Shown: positions 33,747 to 44,700 of the stretch, one piece after another
Layout: the number at the start of each line of letters is the position of its first letter
Numbering within the stretch: position 1 is the first letter of the stretch
Assembly: GCA_025991245.1 (NCBI GenBank)
Contig: BQMJ01000012.1
Span: 186,001 to 250,000, forward strand
Length of the DNA stretch: 64,000 nucleotides
Source of the DNA: Galdieria partita
Taxonomy: Eukaryota; Rhodophyta; Bangiophyceae; Galdieriales; Galdieriaceae
Direction: 5' to 3'
Program-made: the position numbers and the translations under genes
Notes under the pieces: model-generated
Seen by the model: only the letters and a program-made list of their open reading frames with translations
What the model was told of the DNA's origin: nothing
The model's database searches: none

Positions 33747-33759
33747 CTTTTTTGCGTTA
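33747..33759. promoter_or_regulatory. 13-bp divergent spacer panE / rhomboid
   Basis: Two well-supported divergent genes have start codons only 13 bp apart. Transcripts must have almost no leader or overlap in antisense. Confidence 0.5.
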
Positions 33760-34825
33760 ATGCAAACTTTTCTCAACAGAGTTAAAGCATTTCTAGTTAA
33801 CTTTCCTGGGACCACTTTGGTAACTGGGTTGCTATGTTATCTTATAATCTTGCTTTATATATTTCAGACGCTCTCAAAGACCGGTAGTTCCTTTTATTGT
33901 ATTTCTCCAACTCAAGTTTTCGTTTCTTATCGAGGTATGCCTTGTAGATTCTTGTTGCCTCGTTGTCTTATTCTATGAAGTTTATTCTTTATTGACTGCT
34001 CCATTCTTTCATTACGGCTTTTGGCACTTGTTATTTAATATGGTTGCGTTGTTAGGACTCGGTCCTGTTGTTGAAAGTCGAAAAGGTTCTATATTGTATG
34101 GGCTTATTTGTTTTCTTTTGTTGCTGGTTTCAGAAAGTTTCTTTCTAATCTTTGAGCTATGCTTGTACATACTGAGTCGATATTTGTTTGTGATTCCTAT
34201 TTCCGAGTCTTGCGTTGTGGGTCTTTCAGGGTTGTTATTTGCCTTACTCGTCATTGACTGTAATCAAGTTTCCGTGAGAACAGTGCAATTATTCAACAGG
34301 ATACCTATTCGTTCTCAATGGATTCCATGGATGCTTTTGTTGCTTATTCAGGCTATTTTACCTGACATTTCCTTTTTAGGTCATTTAGGTGGCATTGTTG
34401 CGGGTTATTTATATGTTCTTGGAGGGTTTAAATGGATTCTTCCTTCTTGTGAGAGACTTCACCGGTTGGATGATAATAATTGGTTTGCATATATGAACAG
34501 TTTTGTTTTGCATAATGATATTTGTTGTTCAGCTACACAGCCAAGTCGGTGTGTTTCCAACGCAATCCTGTCATATCATTCCCTTTGTCCTTCTATTGTT
34601 CGTAATTGGTTTACCTGGAAAGTTAATTCCTCTGAAGATATTCGTTTTCCTGGTAAAGGCCGTCGTTTGGGAGATGACTCTTCTATTCTACTGATATCTG
34701 CAGACCTGAATAAAGCGCAGTTACCAAGAAAGGAATCAGAAAAGGTAAAACCGGATGAACAAATGATGTCAGTCAAAACAGAAGACTATGGCAGTACATC
34801 GACAGAACAACTGAACGATAGTTGA
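33760..34825 (+). CDS. Rhomboid-family intramembrane protease
   Basis: Exons 33760-33934 and 33981-34825, intron 46 nt, 339 residues. Six or so membrane helices fill residues 17-225. Rhomboid features are HYGFWHLLFNM in helix 2, VVESRKGSILYG, the catalytic serine motif GLSGLLF and the catalytic histidine in LGHLGGIVAGYLY. The C-terminal 110 residues are hydrophilic and presumably cytosolic. Both catalytic residues are present, so it is a likely active serine protease of the secretory pathway, nearest in shape to the RHBDD/Rbd2 type. The substrate is unknown. Confidence 0.85.
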
Positions 34826-35754
34826 GGACTTTATTCAAAGGATGGAGAATGCTTTTAATGAACAACGTTCATCTCTCTTCATTGGAAAGGGTTTCTTTAA
34901 GATACTGTTACAAATATCTCAATCAATACCAATTCTTATTGAAGACTAGCCATGATCTGAAAGTAGGCTTCTCAAGTTGTATCAATGGCTGAGCTTCATT
35001 TACAAGTGGACAGAGTTGTTTCTTGCTGTATTGATGAATGGAAAAGTTGTTGAGTGCACTTCAAGGAATGATATACTCATTAGATGATTGACTTGATTAT
35101 TCGACTCGCATGAGAAGATGATAGGGTGATACTTTCAAATGTCCCATTTCATCCGTAATAAGCTGATAGAATTGTCATCTTGTTTATTCAACCATCCAAT
35201 CACTTCATTTGTCTTTTTCTTTTGTCGTTTGTTATTGTAGGTTAAAATCTTATGGCCTGAAACTCATCCAAGCAAACTTTTGAATCTGCTGAGAAGCATT
35301 GAACAACACTTGAACAGGATGGGCCCTTTCAGTCCAACGTCAATGCTTCCAAGTACTCCTCCAATGTGATTATACCAAGAAACACCTGTGATAACATTTC
35401 CAATATCGACTCAATCATTTAGTGAGACGGATGTAAAGCTATCAGAATAACAGACTTTAAGCTTCATATTGTTTCCACATACCCAGTAATTTGTAGAGCT
35501 ACTTGTGAAAACGGCACAATACTTCCCAGTTATATTACAAAGAAGTCCTAAAGAGTATTAGATTGTCTAGGTTGGAATCATGAAAATTGTAACTGTTTGT
35601 TATTGTTGGAGTTCCCTAATATGAACTCGAACTAGTATAATATAAAACAGATAGTGGAATATCTGAACTTCTAGTTACGGATACCAGAGAACATTGAGCA
35701 TTGAAAGATGCTTATAGAGGTAAAAATTCAAAACATTCATCTTTATCAAACTTT
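34826..35754. other. Intergenic, no supported gene
   Basis: About 930 bp between two convergent genes (rhomboid and the Csm1-like gene). Stops are dense in all frames, and no RNA gene or repeat was recognised. It is unusually long for this gene-dense half. Confidence 0.5.
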
Positions 35755-36624
35755 TTACTTGGAAAATAAGGAATGCATAATCTTTGTAAAGAAGATAGGC
35801 GCATTTTGTACATCAAAAGAAATGTTGTCTTGCAAATATGAAGGCAGTTTTTGACAAATACCGTTCATCTGAACAGGAACATACTCAATTTCTTCTTGTT
35901 CCTCATCGATAAATAACTCGAATGTAATGGATCTATCTTTTGACTCATTTGCAATATCGCACTTGTGATATTCTCTGTTATTGTGTTTGCTACAATATGT
36001 GTTCATTCTGGTCAACTTGTGAACCAGTCTACGAAATTCATTGTCATCAGACGATGGAAGGGTTGATTGCTGCATTGCACTTTGTTGTACTGTCTCATAA
36101 TCCTTCTTTAGTTTACTCCAACTGGCTATTATTCGCTCTCTTTCAGCTTCGCCTTCATAGAACTTTGCTTTCCATTCCAATGCTTCCGCTTCTAGATCTT
36201 TGTTTTCCTGTTTGACCAGTGCAAGTTCCTCTTTTAAATCTTGTTGCTCTTTCATTTCTTTCAGTTTTTCTTTAAGTCGGCAATTTTCTTCCTTGAGTTG
36301 ACTAATCACAATTTCAGAAGCCTTTAACTTTTCTTCTAAACTTTCTTTCAAAAATCCCACAACATTGGTTTTATCGGCAAATCGTACTTGTCGTTCTCTT
36401 TTGCCATTTATGGTCGCTCTTTCCGAAAGCTCATTGGTCTCAAAAAAATCAACTAAAGCTGTACGTTTATGTTCTCTGGCGGAGTTTTCCACCGCTTGGT
36501 TCGAATAGGCATTGGAAGGGATAGAGTTTTCTTGCTCAATGGGGTCAAGTGGCGTATATGAAGGTATACTTTCTTTGTTTGTTTTCTTCTTTCTCTTATA
36601 ACGCTTTCCCAAGAAGCGGGTCAT
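35755..36624 (-). CDS. Csm1/Pcs1 (monopolin)-like kinetochore protein
   Basis: Single-exon, 289 residues. A basic N-terminus (TRFLGKRYKRKKK) leads to a disordered stretch, then a coiled coil at about 95-185, then a compact C-terminal domain of about 95 residues with ITFELFID, YVPV, LPSYLQDNISFD and NAPIFFTKIMHSLF. This coil plus RWD-like globular end, with the 'LPdYL..ISF...A..F..K' ending, is the pattern of Csm1/Pcs1, the monopolin subunit that cross-links kinetochore microtubule sites in fungi. Recognition is by eye from the C-terminal motif; another RWD kinetochore protein such as Spc24/25 is the main alternative. Confidence 0.5.
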   Translation of the reverse strand: MTRFLGKRYKRKKKTNKESIPSYTPLDPIEQENSIPSNAYSNQAVENSAREHKRTALVDFFETNELSERATINGKRERQVRFADKTNVVGFLKESLEEKLKASEIVISQLKEENCRLKEKLKEMKEQQDLKEELALVKQENKDLEAEALEWKAKFYEGEAERERIIASWSKLKKDYETVQQSAMQQSTLPSSDDNEFRRLVHKLTRMNTYCSKHNNREYHKCDIANESKDRSITFELFIDEEQEEIEYVPVQMNGICQKLPSYLQDNISFDVQNAPIFFTKIMHSLFSK

Positions 36625-36864
36625 TTCAACCAGAGAAATTCGAAGATTTTTTACACTCTCATCAATAATAGGAGGAGAGATACTTTAAAATTGCGCGGGC
36701 TTCTCAAGACAATTGTCAATAGAGCTGTCTTGAATTGATGAGCACAAGTAATTCCTAGTAAGACTAGACACTTTGAACCATTATGAACAATAAATGTACT
36801 TAGAAACACAAGAGAATCTGAGAAAATATAGTCTTCGATGTGACATTGTTTTATTACTAGTTAT

Positions 36865-37511
36865 TTATTCCCTGCGTTGGTCAAAAAGGTCTTGTCGACT
36901 TCTATAAATTTCTACTCCCAACCCCCTCACCATTCCAGGAACTGCTACAGCTGGCTTCATGACACGAACTCGAATATCCACAGCCCTTTCGTAGCTAATA
37001 AACACATCAATGAGCCATTCAATATGTAAATTACAACTTCTACATACTGCGATAAAACCCTTTTTGCTACATCCTCTGCAACGCTTTCTATTAACTTGTG
37101 GGGCTCTCCTTCAACAATGTGCTTGCAACATGCAATATAAGTTTGAGAAAGTGAGCTGAAGAAATTGAAGACTACCTTTACTAAATAATAAACTTCAGCA
37201 TAGTTGATTGTGTACTCCAGACGGTCAGTACTTCCTGCTTGTTTCAAGTCGGTGCTCTACTTTTAAGTCGGACTCAGTTCTGAATCCAAGAAGGAAAACT
37301 TACAATTTCTATGTCTACTTCAAACTTTTGGCCAAGTTCTTTCAATAATGTTAAAGTCTGAGAAGAGCAAAAAAGAGAACTTACCATTTTCTGCCTTTGC
37401 CACCCCATGTCGACCAAAAAATGTCATACCACTTAAAAGCACCCTGTTTTCAAAAAGAAAACGTGAGTCAGAGGAATCGGCAGCGATCATAACTTATTAC
37501 TTGTCTCTCAT
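36865..37511 (-). CDS. folB: Dihydroneopterin aldolase, six exons
   Basis: Folate pathway enzyme converting dihydroneopterin to hydroxymethyl-dihydropterin. Exons: 37501-37511, 37385-37443, 37304-37338, 37176-37256, 37048-37121, 36865-36985; introns 46-62 nt; 126 residues, the usual length for a single-domain enzyme. The spliced protein shows FFGRHGV (catalytic loop), LGQKFEVDIEI, TINYAEVYYLVK, the glutamate-bearing LIESVAEDVAKRVL, and VRVMKPAVAVPG. Exon 1 has only 11 coding nt and exon 3 only 35. The fifth intron uses donor GTATGT inside the codon for Q, the only choice that keeps the KP motif in frame. Plant-like single-domain form rather than the fungal trifunctional enzyme. Confidence 0.82.
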
Positions 37512-37639
37512 TGAGGAGTGGGAGTGAAAGGACAGAAAACGGTGCAGTTTTGACAGTTTAACAATGCCGAGTGTCACCAAACTCTAAAAGAATTCAAAGC
37601 AGTATTTCGACGATTGCAATGTAAGAGCCCAAGTTTTAT

Positions 37640-38860
37640 TCAAAGATAGCCACTCGGTAATACTGAAGGATAGCTGAGAATACGCCAGTAGTAACCCGAA
37701 GTAGATTTCAGAACAGCTGAAGATCCACTATTTTCACTTGCTATACGACAAAGAAGGCCAGTATTACCAAGGCCTGAACCGTTGGGCAATACCTCCAAGT
37801 CTCCCTGTCCGTTGTTCATTACCTGAGCCACAAGAAAGTGAGTTCCGCTAGTCAACGTTATTGTATAGCTAGTAAGGTTATCATTCTTGACGATAGTTGC
37901 AAACCTTTTAGAATCCAAGTAAACATACGCTCCGTCGTCTGCCCTCAATGTTACTTTGTAACTGCCAGTTGTGTCAATCTCAAATTGCGCAAAAACAAAA
38001 TACGTTCCAAATGGCTGTCTATCTTCACCAGGTCCAATAACTTGAATTTCTCCTGAAAACAACTCATAGAAGTTATGCGTTTGAGCGACAGGCCATCGAT
38101 CATGCGAGTAGGAACTGTTAAATACACTCACACCCGTTGTACCTACTTCGTATAGCTCTCTGGTCTCCATAGCCATCGTTATATTAATCATGCCTGGAAC
38201 TATCTTTCCCTCATTCACATACCAATTCCAAGCACTTGGATTTGAAGTAGAATGAATATAATATTTGCCATCTTGCTGACCTATCATTTTCACATATAAA
38301 AAAGGTATATGAACTCCAGAGCTTACTACTTGAGCTGCCAAACGAAACTTTCCACCATAGGCTATGGAAATAGTTCTGTTAATATACATGGGATATTGTT
38401 GGGCTTCAACGAACTCGCCATTCAAATAAACATAAAACATTTCGTTGCCAAGAACCGTTAGAAGATAGTATTGGGAACTAGAGTCTATAGAAAATTCGGA
38501 GTTGAAAAAAATAGATTCCCCAGCGCCGGGTAATGTTGGAACAGTTACAACCGAGTAGTTGAAGTGCTCGTAGGCAGCGTAACTAAACACAGGTGTCGTC
38601 CAACTAGAGTCTAGTGAATACTCAGAAGCATAGTAAGGTATTTGACTCGATAAAAAAGAAATAGAAGGGTAGGAACTCTGTGAAGCACGAATCCTTTCCC
38701 TCCACTCTAGTCTTGGCACTAGACTGGTAATCTTTCCAAATAAAGGACTACTTCCAGCGATTGATAATACTGCACTTATTGAACCTCTTCTTAAAGACAA
38801 ATAGCAAAGAAAGAAGGTGAGGAAGAACAACACCAAAAAGAGCTTTTTTTCCATTGCCAT
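37640..38860 (-). CDS. Lumenal/secreted protein with PA14-like domain
   Basis: Single-exon, 406 residues. An N-terminal hydrophobic segment (LFLVLFFLTFFLCYLSL, about 7-24) is a signal peptide or anchor. The rest is beta-rich with many Ser, Tyr and N-glycosylation sequons. A PA14-type pattern lies near the C-terminus (FEIDTTGSYKVTLRADDGAY, then VYLDSKRF), and a second similar block may lie around residues 120-190 (YYLLTVLGNEMFYVYLNGEF). PA14 and related jelly-roll modules bind carbohydrate. No catalytic motif is seen. The gene sits beside GT69 and is intron-free like the other secretory genes. Confidence 0.6.
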   Translation of the reverse strand: MAMEKKLFLVLFFLTFFLCYLSLRRGSISAVLSIAGSSPLFGKITSLVPRLEWRERIRASQSSYPSISFLSSQIPYYASEYSLDSSWTTPVFSYAAYEHFNYSVVTVPTLPGAGESIFFNSEFSIDSSSQYYLLTVLGNEMFYVYLNGEFVEAQQYPMYINRTISIAYGGKFRLAAQVVSSGVHIPFLYVKMIGQQDGKYYIHSTSNPSAWNWYVNEGKIVPGMINITMAMETRELYEVGTTGVSVFNSSYSHDRWPVAQTHNFYELFSGEIQVIGPGEDRQPFGTYFVFAQFEIDTTGSYKVTLRADDGAYVYLDSKRFATIVKNDNLTSYTITLTSGTHFLVAQVMNNGQGDLEVLPNGSGLGNTGLLCRIASENSGSSAVLKSTSGYYWRILSYPSVLPSGYL

Positions 38861-40091
38861 CGCTAAGCAGCTTCTCTATCAAATTTCGAATGCGGCTGTC
38901 AGGAATGTCCCTGTTTAGGCACGTCATCAACACTGGCAAAATTTTGAACAGCTGTGATTTCTGTATCAGAGGCCATGTAGACAAAAATAGAATCACTTGA
39001 AGCACCTCGAAGCAACTTGATAATTGTGCTTCGACGTTTTGCAAAGATAATTGAATATTAGATAAAGTTCTTCCTCAAAATTGCCAAGCGAACATCATTA
39101 TTTCCAAGAACAAGTTGAATCTCCACTTTCAATTTGCGTTATAAATCCATATGGCTCCGTCCTTTATAAATATATGTGTGCATATGTTATTTGATTGAGA
39201 TCCTTAAATCTGCCAGTTTTTGTTTCTTTGACTGTCTTGATTCCACACAAGTCAAAACATGCAGATCTGTTTGGGAAGCATTTGCCAGTTGTTGGTAAAA
39301 ATGAATTTTCTTTAAAAGCATTTGAGAATATTGCAAAATACAGAGTTTTGCTAGGCTCTCGTTCGTTAAGAGTATCAAGGCATTTGAAATTGATAACAGT
39401 TTAGTGATTCCATTTGAACATTTTGCCCAAGAAATATCAAATATTACACTCATAGATAGAACTAGTCTTTGAGATGTTGCCTAAAAATTTTTCTCATCCT
39501 CAAGCAGTTCTGAAGAAGAAGCTTGCTACTTAGCAAACTTTTTCAATCAGATTTCCTAAGACTGAGTAAAGTCAATTATAAGCCAGAAAGAGACACTCTA
39601 TTTTGTCTATCGTTTGACAGACTATTCAATTTCATTGAAATAATATTGGAGTATTCGACAAAAAAAATTTGGTCTTCAAACTCCTAAATGGTGAAGCCGA
39701 GAAGATTTTCTGGAGGTCCTTAGAAATACAGTATAAACATTATCAAGATTCAACATTCATAGCAGTAAACTAGGAAAAAAAGACTCTTGATTGAATAATA
39801 ATATGGGAAGAAGACTTCTAGCCTTTGATATTGTTTTAACTTCAAAAGTTCGTTTCAATTTTGATATCAAACATTGCACCTGACAGACTGAGAAATAATA
39901 CAACCAGAAGAAGGAAGCAAGTTTTTGCTGGCCAGATGAAACGCTTCATGTTGTACGTTGCCTATTGAACTAAATACTCTCCTGCTAAAGATGTCATTTC
40001 GGTACAAATTCGATTGGATACTATACACGATTCGACCCTATGTTTGTGAGATGCAGTTACTATGCTGTAACAAGAATATTTTATTTCACTG
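38861..40091. other. Intergenic, no supported gene
   Basis: About 1.2 kb between the PA14-like gene start and the 3' end of GT69. It has one 88-codon frame (39187-39453, minus) and others of similar size, none protein-like. AT-rich, without clear repeats. Confidence 0.5.
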
Positions 40092-41429
40092 TTACTTGGA
40101 AATTTCTGGGAGCTTATAGATAGGATAGTTGGAGTAGCAAAGTGTAGTTGCACCGGTAAAGTTAGTAATTCCTTCTATCCAAGGACAGCAGACGATATTC
40201 CTAGGCCTGTCTTGTGGTGGGGATATTCCTACAATACCTTGTGCCTGCTCACTTTGAATTTTGTTTAAACGTGTGGAAACAGATTCTACTTCGTCTGCGC
40301 GGTAAACGGAGAAAAGTGAAGAGTATATGAACACTTCTGCCCTTCCTCTCATTTCCCACACATCATCACAAAGGAAGTTGATTTCAGACTGAGGACATTC
40401 TACCTGACTATGATAACCACTAGAAGGGCGTTTCGGAAGACCTCTGAAACGAATTCCTTGCCGAAAGAGACTTCCATTCAAAAGTGCAATACCACCCCAA
40501 CAGCAATACGCTCGAAATGGAAGTTTTCTGACAAATCGCTCATTATCATATATATTAAAGAATGGATATTTTGCTCTTGGAATATCGCCATCCATATCAC
40601 GCATAACCCATAGGTCATACAGTTGCAAGGTCTTCTCAGTACTAATAAAATAATCAATGCCACATTTCATATCGTAGCTTTGTCCATCCGTAATGAGGTC
40701 CAACACTCTTTCAAACTGATAGGTCACATCATTGAACATTAGTACATGAGTCGCCAATATCTCCTGACGAATAAGAGGAAGAAGAACACAATTTCGTATT
40801 CTACTTAAAGTATAAATACGATGCGGATATCCTACAAAACTTTTCCCTAGAATGAAAAGAAAGCCAACTTGGAGTTCTCTTAGTAGACTTGAGAAATATT
40901 GTAGTTGGGCCTTTGCGTCCTGCGTGCAACCATCTTCTATGATACTTATAAATACGTCTAATCTTCGTTCAGTTAAGTTCTTAACGAGTTTTATTGTTTC
41001 TTTCACCCAACTTTCAACCAACGATTTCTCATTTGCATGTAGAAGAAGCCCAAGATATACGTCAACTTGTTTCAAGGGTTCTGCAGACTTTAGTACGGTT
41101 GGATATTCTATGTGTGAAAGGCAGTAAACAGGTGTTTCTTCCTTTTCCGATAGTTCAAAGCTTAAGGAATGGGTATAATCATTCGAGTGATAGAAAAAAG
41201 CTAAGTTCCATCTCACAAGGTCACTTACGTCTTGTAAATTGCGTGAATGAAAACCCTTTAAAAACAAATAACTGAAAACCAGAACAATTGAGAAGACCTT
41301 CAACGCAAAAAGAATTTTTCTTGAAAAAACTTTGGTTCCTGCCTCGTCGACTTCGCGGCTTCTCCACCAAGAGAACATCCCTGTTTGTCTCTGACGCATG
41401 GATTCTAACGGTGGCAAACTTTTATTCAT
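40092..41429 (-). CDS. GT69-family (CAP59/CMT1-like) mannosyltransferase
   Basis: Single-exon, 445 residues. A basic N-terminus and one membrane helix (about 44-63, ILFALKVFSIVLVFSYLFL) give type II Golgi topology. The catalytic domain matches the CAP59 family: VFISIIEDGCTQDA, THVLMFNDVTYQFERVLDLI, YDMKCGID, LYDLWVMRDMDGDIPR (with a DxD), CCWGGIALLNGSLFRQG and RFRGLPKRPSSGYHSQ. Fungal members add alpha-1,3-mannose to capsule or glycan chains, using GDP-mannose. The acceptor in this organism is unknown. Confidence 0.85.
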   Translation of the reverse strand: MNKSLPPLESMRQRQTGMFSWWRSREVDEAGTKVFSRKILFALKVFSIVLVFSYLFLKGFHSRNLQDVSDLVRWNLAFFYHSNDYTHSLSFELSEKEETPVYCLSHIEYPTVLKSAEPLKQVDVYLGLLLHANEKSLVESWVKETIKLVKNLTERRLDVFISIIEDGCTQDAKAQLQYFSSLLRELQVGFLFILGKSFVGYPHRIYTLSRIRNCVLLPLIRQEILATHVLMFNDVTYQFERVLDLITDGQSYDMKCGIDYFISTEKTLQLYDLWVMRDMDGDIPRAKYPFFNIYDNERFVRKLPFRAYCCWGGIALLNGSLFRQGIRFRGLPKRPSSGYHSQVECPQSEINFLCDDVWEMRGRAEVFIYSSLFSVYRADEVESVSTRLNKIQSEQAQGIVGISPPQDRPRNIVCCPWIEGITNFTGATTLCYSNYPIYKLPEISK

Positions 41430-41764
41430 AAAATCAAGTTTAGAACAGATTTCTCAAAAGCTCTCAGACTAAAAAAGGCGGATCCCTATACATTGTGGGT
41501 AACAGCAGAAATGGTTTCTCTGTAAAGTGCCTCTTCAATCCAGGTATCTCAACGTGTCGAACCCAAGTTGCTAGTATTCCTAAACAACACTCTTTTGAAG
41601 CCTCCAAGATTCTTGTCTTAGTAAGTTTAAAATCAGCAGATAAACAACATTATGGCAGAACTCGTTTAGTATCAATCAATGCCGTTAAAATAGCCGAATC
41701 TTGAATAGTTGAGACCCTTCAATACAAGTGTTAGAACAACCAAACAGTAATAAAAGGTGAAAAA
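41430..41764. other. Intergenic
   Basis: 335 bp between the GT69 start and the end of the Sac3 gene. A 69-codon frame at 41495-41704 is unconvincing. Otherwise nothing seen. Confidence 0.45.
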
Positions 41765-44700
41765 TTACGACCTCATTCTATCTTCAAGCTCAGCCAAATG
41801 TTGTCTTTCTAGTTGTAACCATTCCGGAATCTCTTCAATGGCCTCTGCACACGAAGTGTGCGAACTAGAGGAATTAAGTTGAGAAATGTCCGCTCTTCTA
41901 TTCCTTCGTCTTGTCTCAGTTGTACGAGATTTTGACAATCGAACGTTTCCTGGTCTCTCTTTATCCTCCAAAAGACTATCCAATAGGATAGGCAATGATA
42001 TTGTAGAAGCAGAACCCAATGAAGACTCAACGAGATCCTCCACATTTTGCCACCAATTATTGGAATGGTCCGTAATAAACAAAACAAGTTCTTCCTTAGA
42101 GAGTTCAACCTCAAGCAAAGTCTTAAAAATGTAATTGGCATTCCAACAAAGCTTCTGAAAAGCCTTTGAAGCAATATCAAAATTCTCCCGATACTTGCTA
42201 TCAGGAAGACAAAGGCTACTTATAGTTAGTAACTTGTTTGCAATCCAACCAAAAATTTCCTCGCACAGAGTTTCAAGCGAATGATTGCACAAAAATAGTT
42301 CATCAAACGCTAATCGAACACAACTCATCGCGAGTTCCAGTGTCGTATAATATCCCGTGGATATCGATGGACCTATCCATAAATACTTCGTGCCTTGGAA
42401 AACTCGTTCAGCATCATTTACAATTTTTTCCCAAATATCAGCGAGCTTATACGAATATTCATGTAAATGTTTACGATCGGTTAGGAGAATAGTGATGGAA
42501 GTCACAAAACCATCCTTTTGCAATTGTGACAACTCATCGCCTACTAAGTTGTCTAAATCACTGGACTCTCTACAATACTGTTCATTATGCACAAACACCA
42601 ACATTGTAACTGCGACTGAAAAATTCTTGGAAATGAAGGATTTCAGTTTCTTCTTCCACAAGTTCCAATTAATTCTAAGCGCATCATAAACTACAGTTGT
42701 CAATACTTTCGGTTTCGCCATCATAGAAAAACCTTGTTCAAAAGCAGTATCTGAACCCATAAACCAAACTTCACAACAGCCATCCATCAAAGGAACTATG
42801 AAATGTGAGCTGTTCTGCTTCTCACTTATTACTCCAAAAGAAAGCATCTTTAAACCTTGCAAAATTACTTTTTGTTCTTTTTGACTTCCCAATCTTTTCA
42901 CAGTCATTAAGCAAATTTTATGTCTGACTTCTGTGTCCCCCACAGAATGAGTTTCCTGTGAAACTCTTGTAAAGCTATAAGCTTTGTCTTGTCCTCTTGG
43001 AGTGTGGATCAAACCAGCTCTATCTCTGTTCCTAGAGTAGTTTCTTACTGCTTCTGCTGGAGCTCTTATGAAAGAACTTACAGCATCGTTTACTCTTTCC
43101 TGTTCGTGTTGCCACTGATCCTGGGTAGATATCATATCCGAGGTAAGAACCTCTAGATCCTCAAAAAGCTCTCGAATAGAACGAACCATATTTCCAAGTT
43201 TCTTCTCCTTACTATTTACATATTTTGCATTTACTCCTTCAAGGAATTGAAGCAACTGTTGTCTTATCTCTCTAGTCTTATCTATCATTGTAGATAACTC
43301 TTTGTTTCTTTCTGTTTCGACAGTCGATTTCGAAGCGAGAGCTTTATATTTCCAATGAAGCTCTCTTATTTGTGGAAGAAACTTTAGCAAGGTAGAACCT
43401 TGGCTTATTTGGGATACAATCCACAGTTCATTTCCATATCTCACTTTCTCACCTTCTCTCTTGACAGCATGTTCTATGTTCTTGGGTTTTTGAACGAGTA
43501 CTTCCATAGAATCTGCATTCTCTTCTGACTGTTCTTCAACAATTCTGGACTTTTTGCCTTCTACAAAGGACGAGTTTTCCCTTCTAACACCTTCGTCTGA
43601 CCAAAATAAGTTCTTACGTTTCAAACAACCAGTTGGCATTCCTGGATTAGAAGGCCTTAAATTAAAATGATCTAATTTAGGAATATTTTCAGATATCCTG
43701 TCGAACTTTGATGCTGGAGTTGCAGACATCCGTTTTCTATCTGCTCTGTTCTGCGATACTGTCGGAGGGGAATTGTCATCACCTTCAGTCGAAAATTGAG
43801 TCAATAGCAAAGAAGCGCTTGGAATCGTTTCTTCCATTCCTTGTTGAACAGATGACATCGTATCTACTCGTTTCACAAGGGTTTCATAGTTCCACTTGCT
43901 ATTCTTGTTTCCATCAAAGTCCTCTTTGACGGAACGAAGTGGTGAATTCATTTGCAAAGGGACAGAATTGGTTTGTTCTATCTGCTGTTGACTAAAAGGA
44001 ATAAACTCAGGCGCATTTGCTGATAGTTTCGTTGTACGTTTCTTTTCACTGTCTTCCAAACACAAACCTTCTCGTCGCTTATGAGGTAATGACTCCTTAC
44101 CAACTGATTCCCCGACATGAAACAAGTTTCGTTGATTCTTAGCAGAAGGTATCCAATTTTCTACTATCTCAGTCTTTCCCATCATAATATCCTTTACAGA
44201 AAAGTCTTTCGACTTTGGCTCGATACATTTCAGACTTCGTCTAGAACGATATTTTGTCAACTCGTCACCAACCACTCTATTATCCAAACGAAGAACTCTA
44301 GTTCCATCTTCCAGGTAATCTGAAACAAAACCCAAAGATTCACAAAACGACAATAGGTCCTCTATATCTTCAAACGCCAGCAATTCTTCCAGTTTGGTGA
44401 GGGGCATCACGGGAAAGCGACTGTAACATCTTTGCATAATCAGTAGTGCAGATTTGCGTATGAATGAAAAATGTTGTTGCATCATACAAGCCACCAAATA
44501 AGGTGCACGCTGTAATAGTCTAAAGAAACCAACATAATTAGTACTTCGCAGTGCTTGATATATTCTCAAAGCAAATGCAACTTGTCTACTCTTCAAAACA
44601 TGAACATCCAGTTCTCTACATACAGCCCATACACTAAACACGTAACAATACTCTCCAGTCAATTTTGAAAGCAAATAGAAAAATCATTTGGCATTACCTG

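Noticed and set aside
33405-33815. panE start at MVPGKLTRNAL upstream
   Set aside because: It would overlap the rhomboid coding exon; the Met directly before the Rossmann strand fits the family.
38748-39044. 98-codon minus-strand frame overlapping the PA14-like gene start
   Set aside because: Its end reads the signal-segment DNA in a wrong frame and no domain is present.
44634-44697. Separate gene starting MLSKLTGEYCYVF for the right part of SAC3
   Set aside because: The Met is intronic; a 64-nt GT..AG intron joins both parts into one SAC3 protein in frame.
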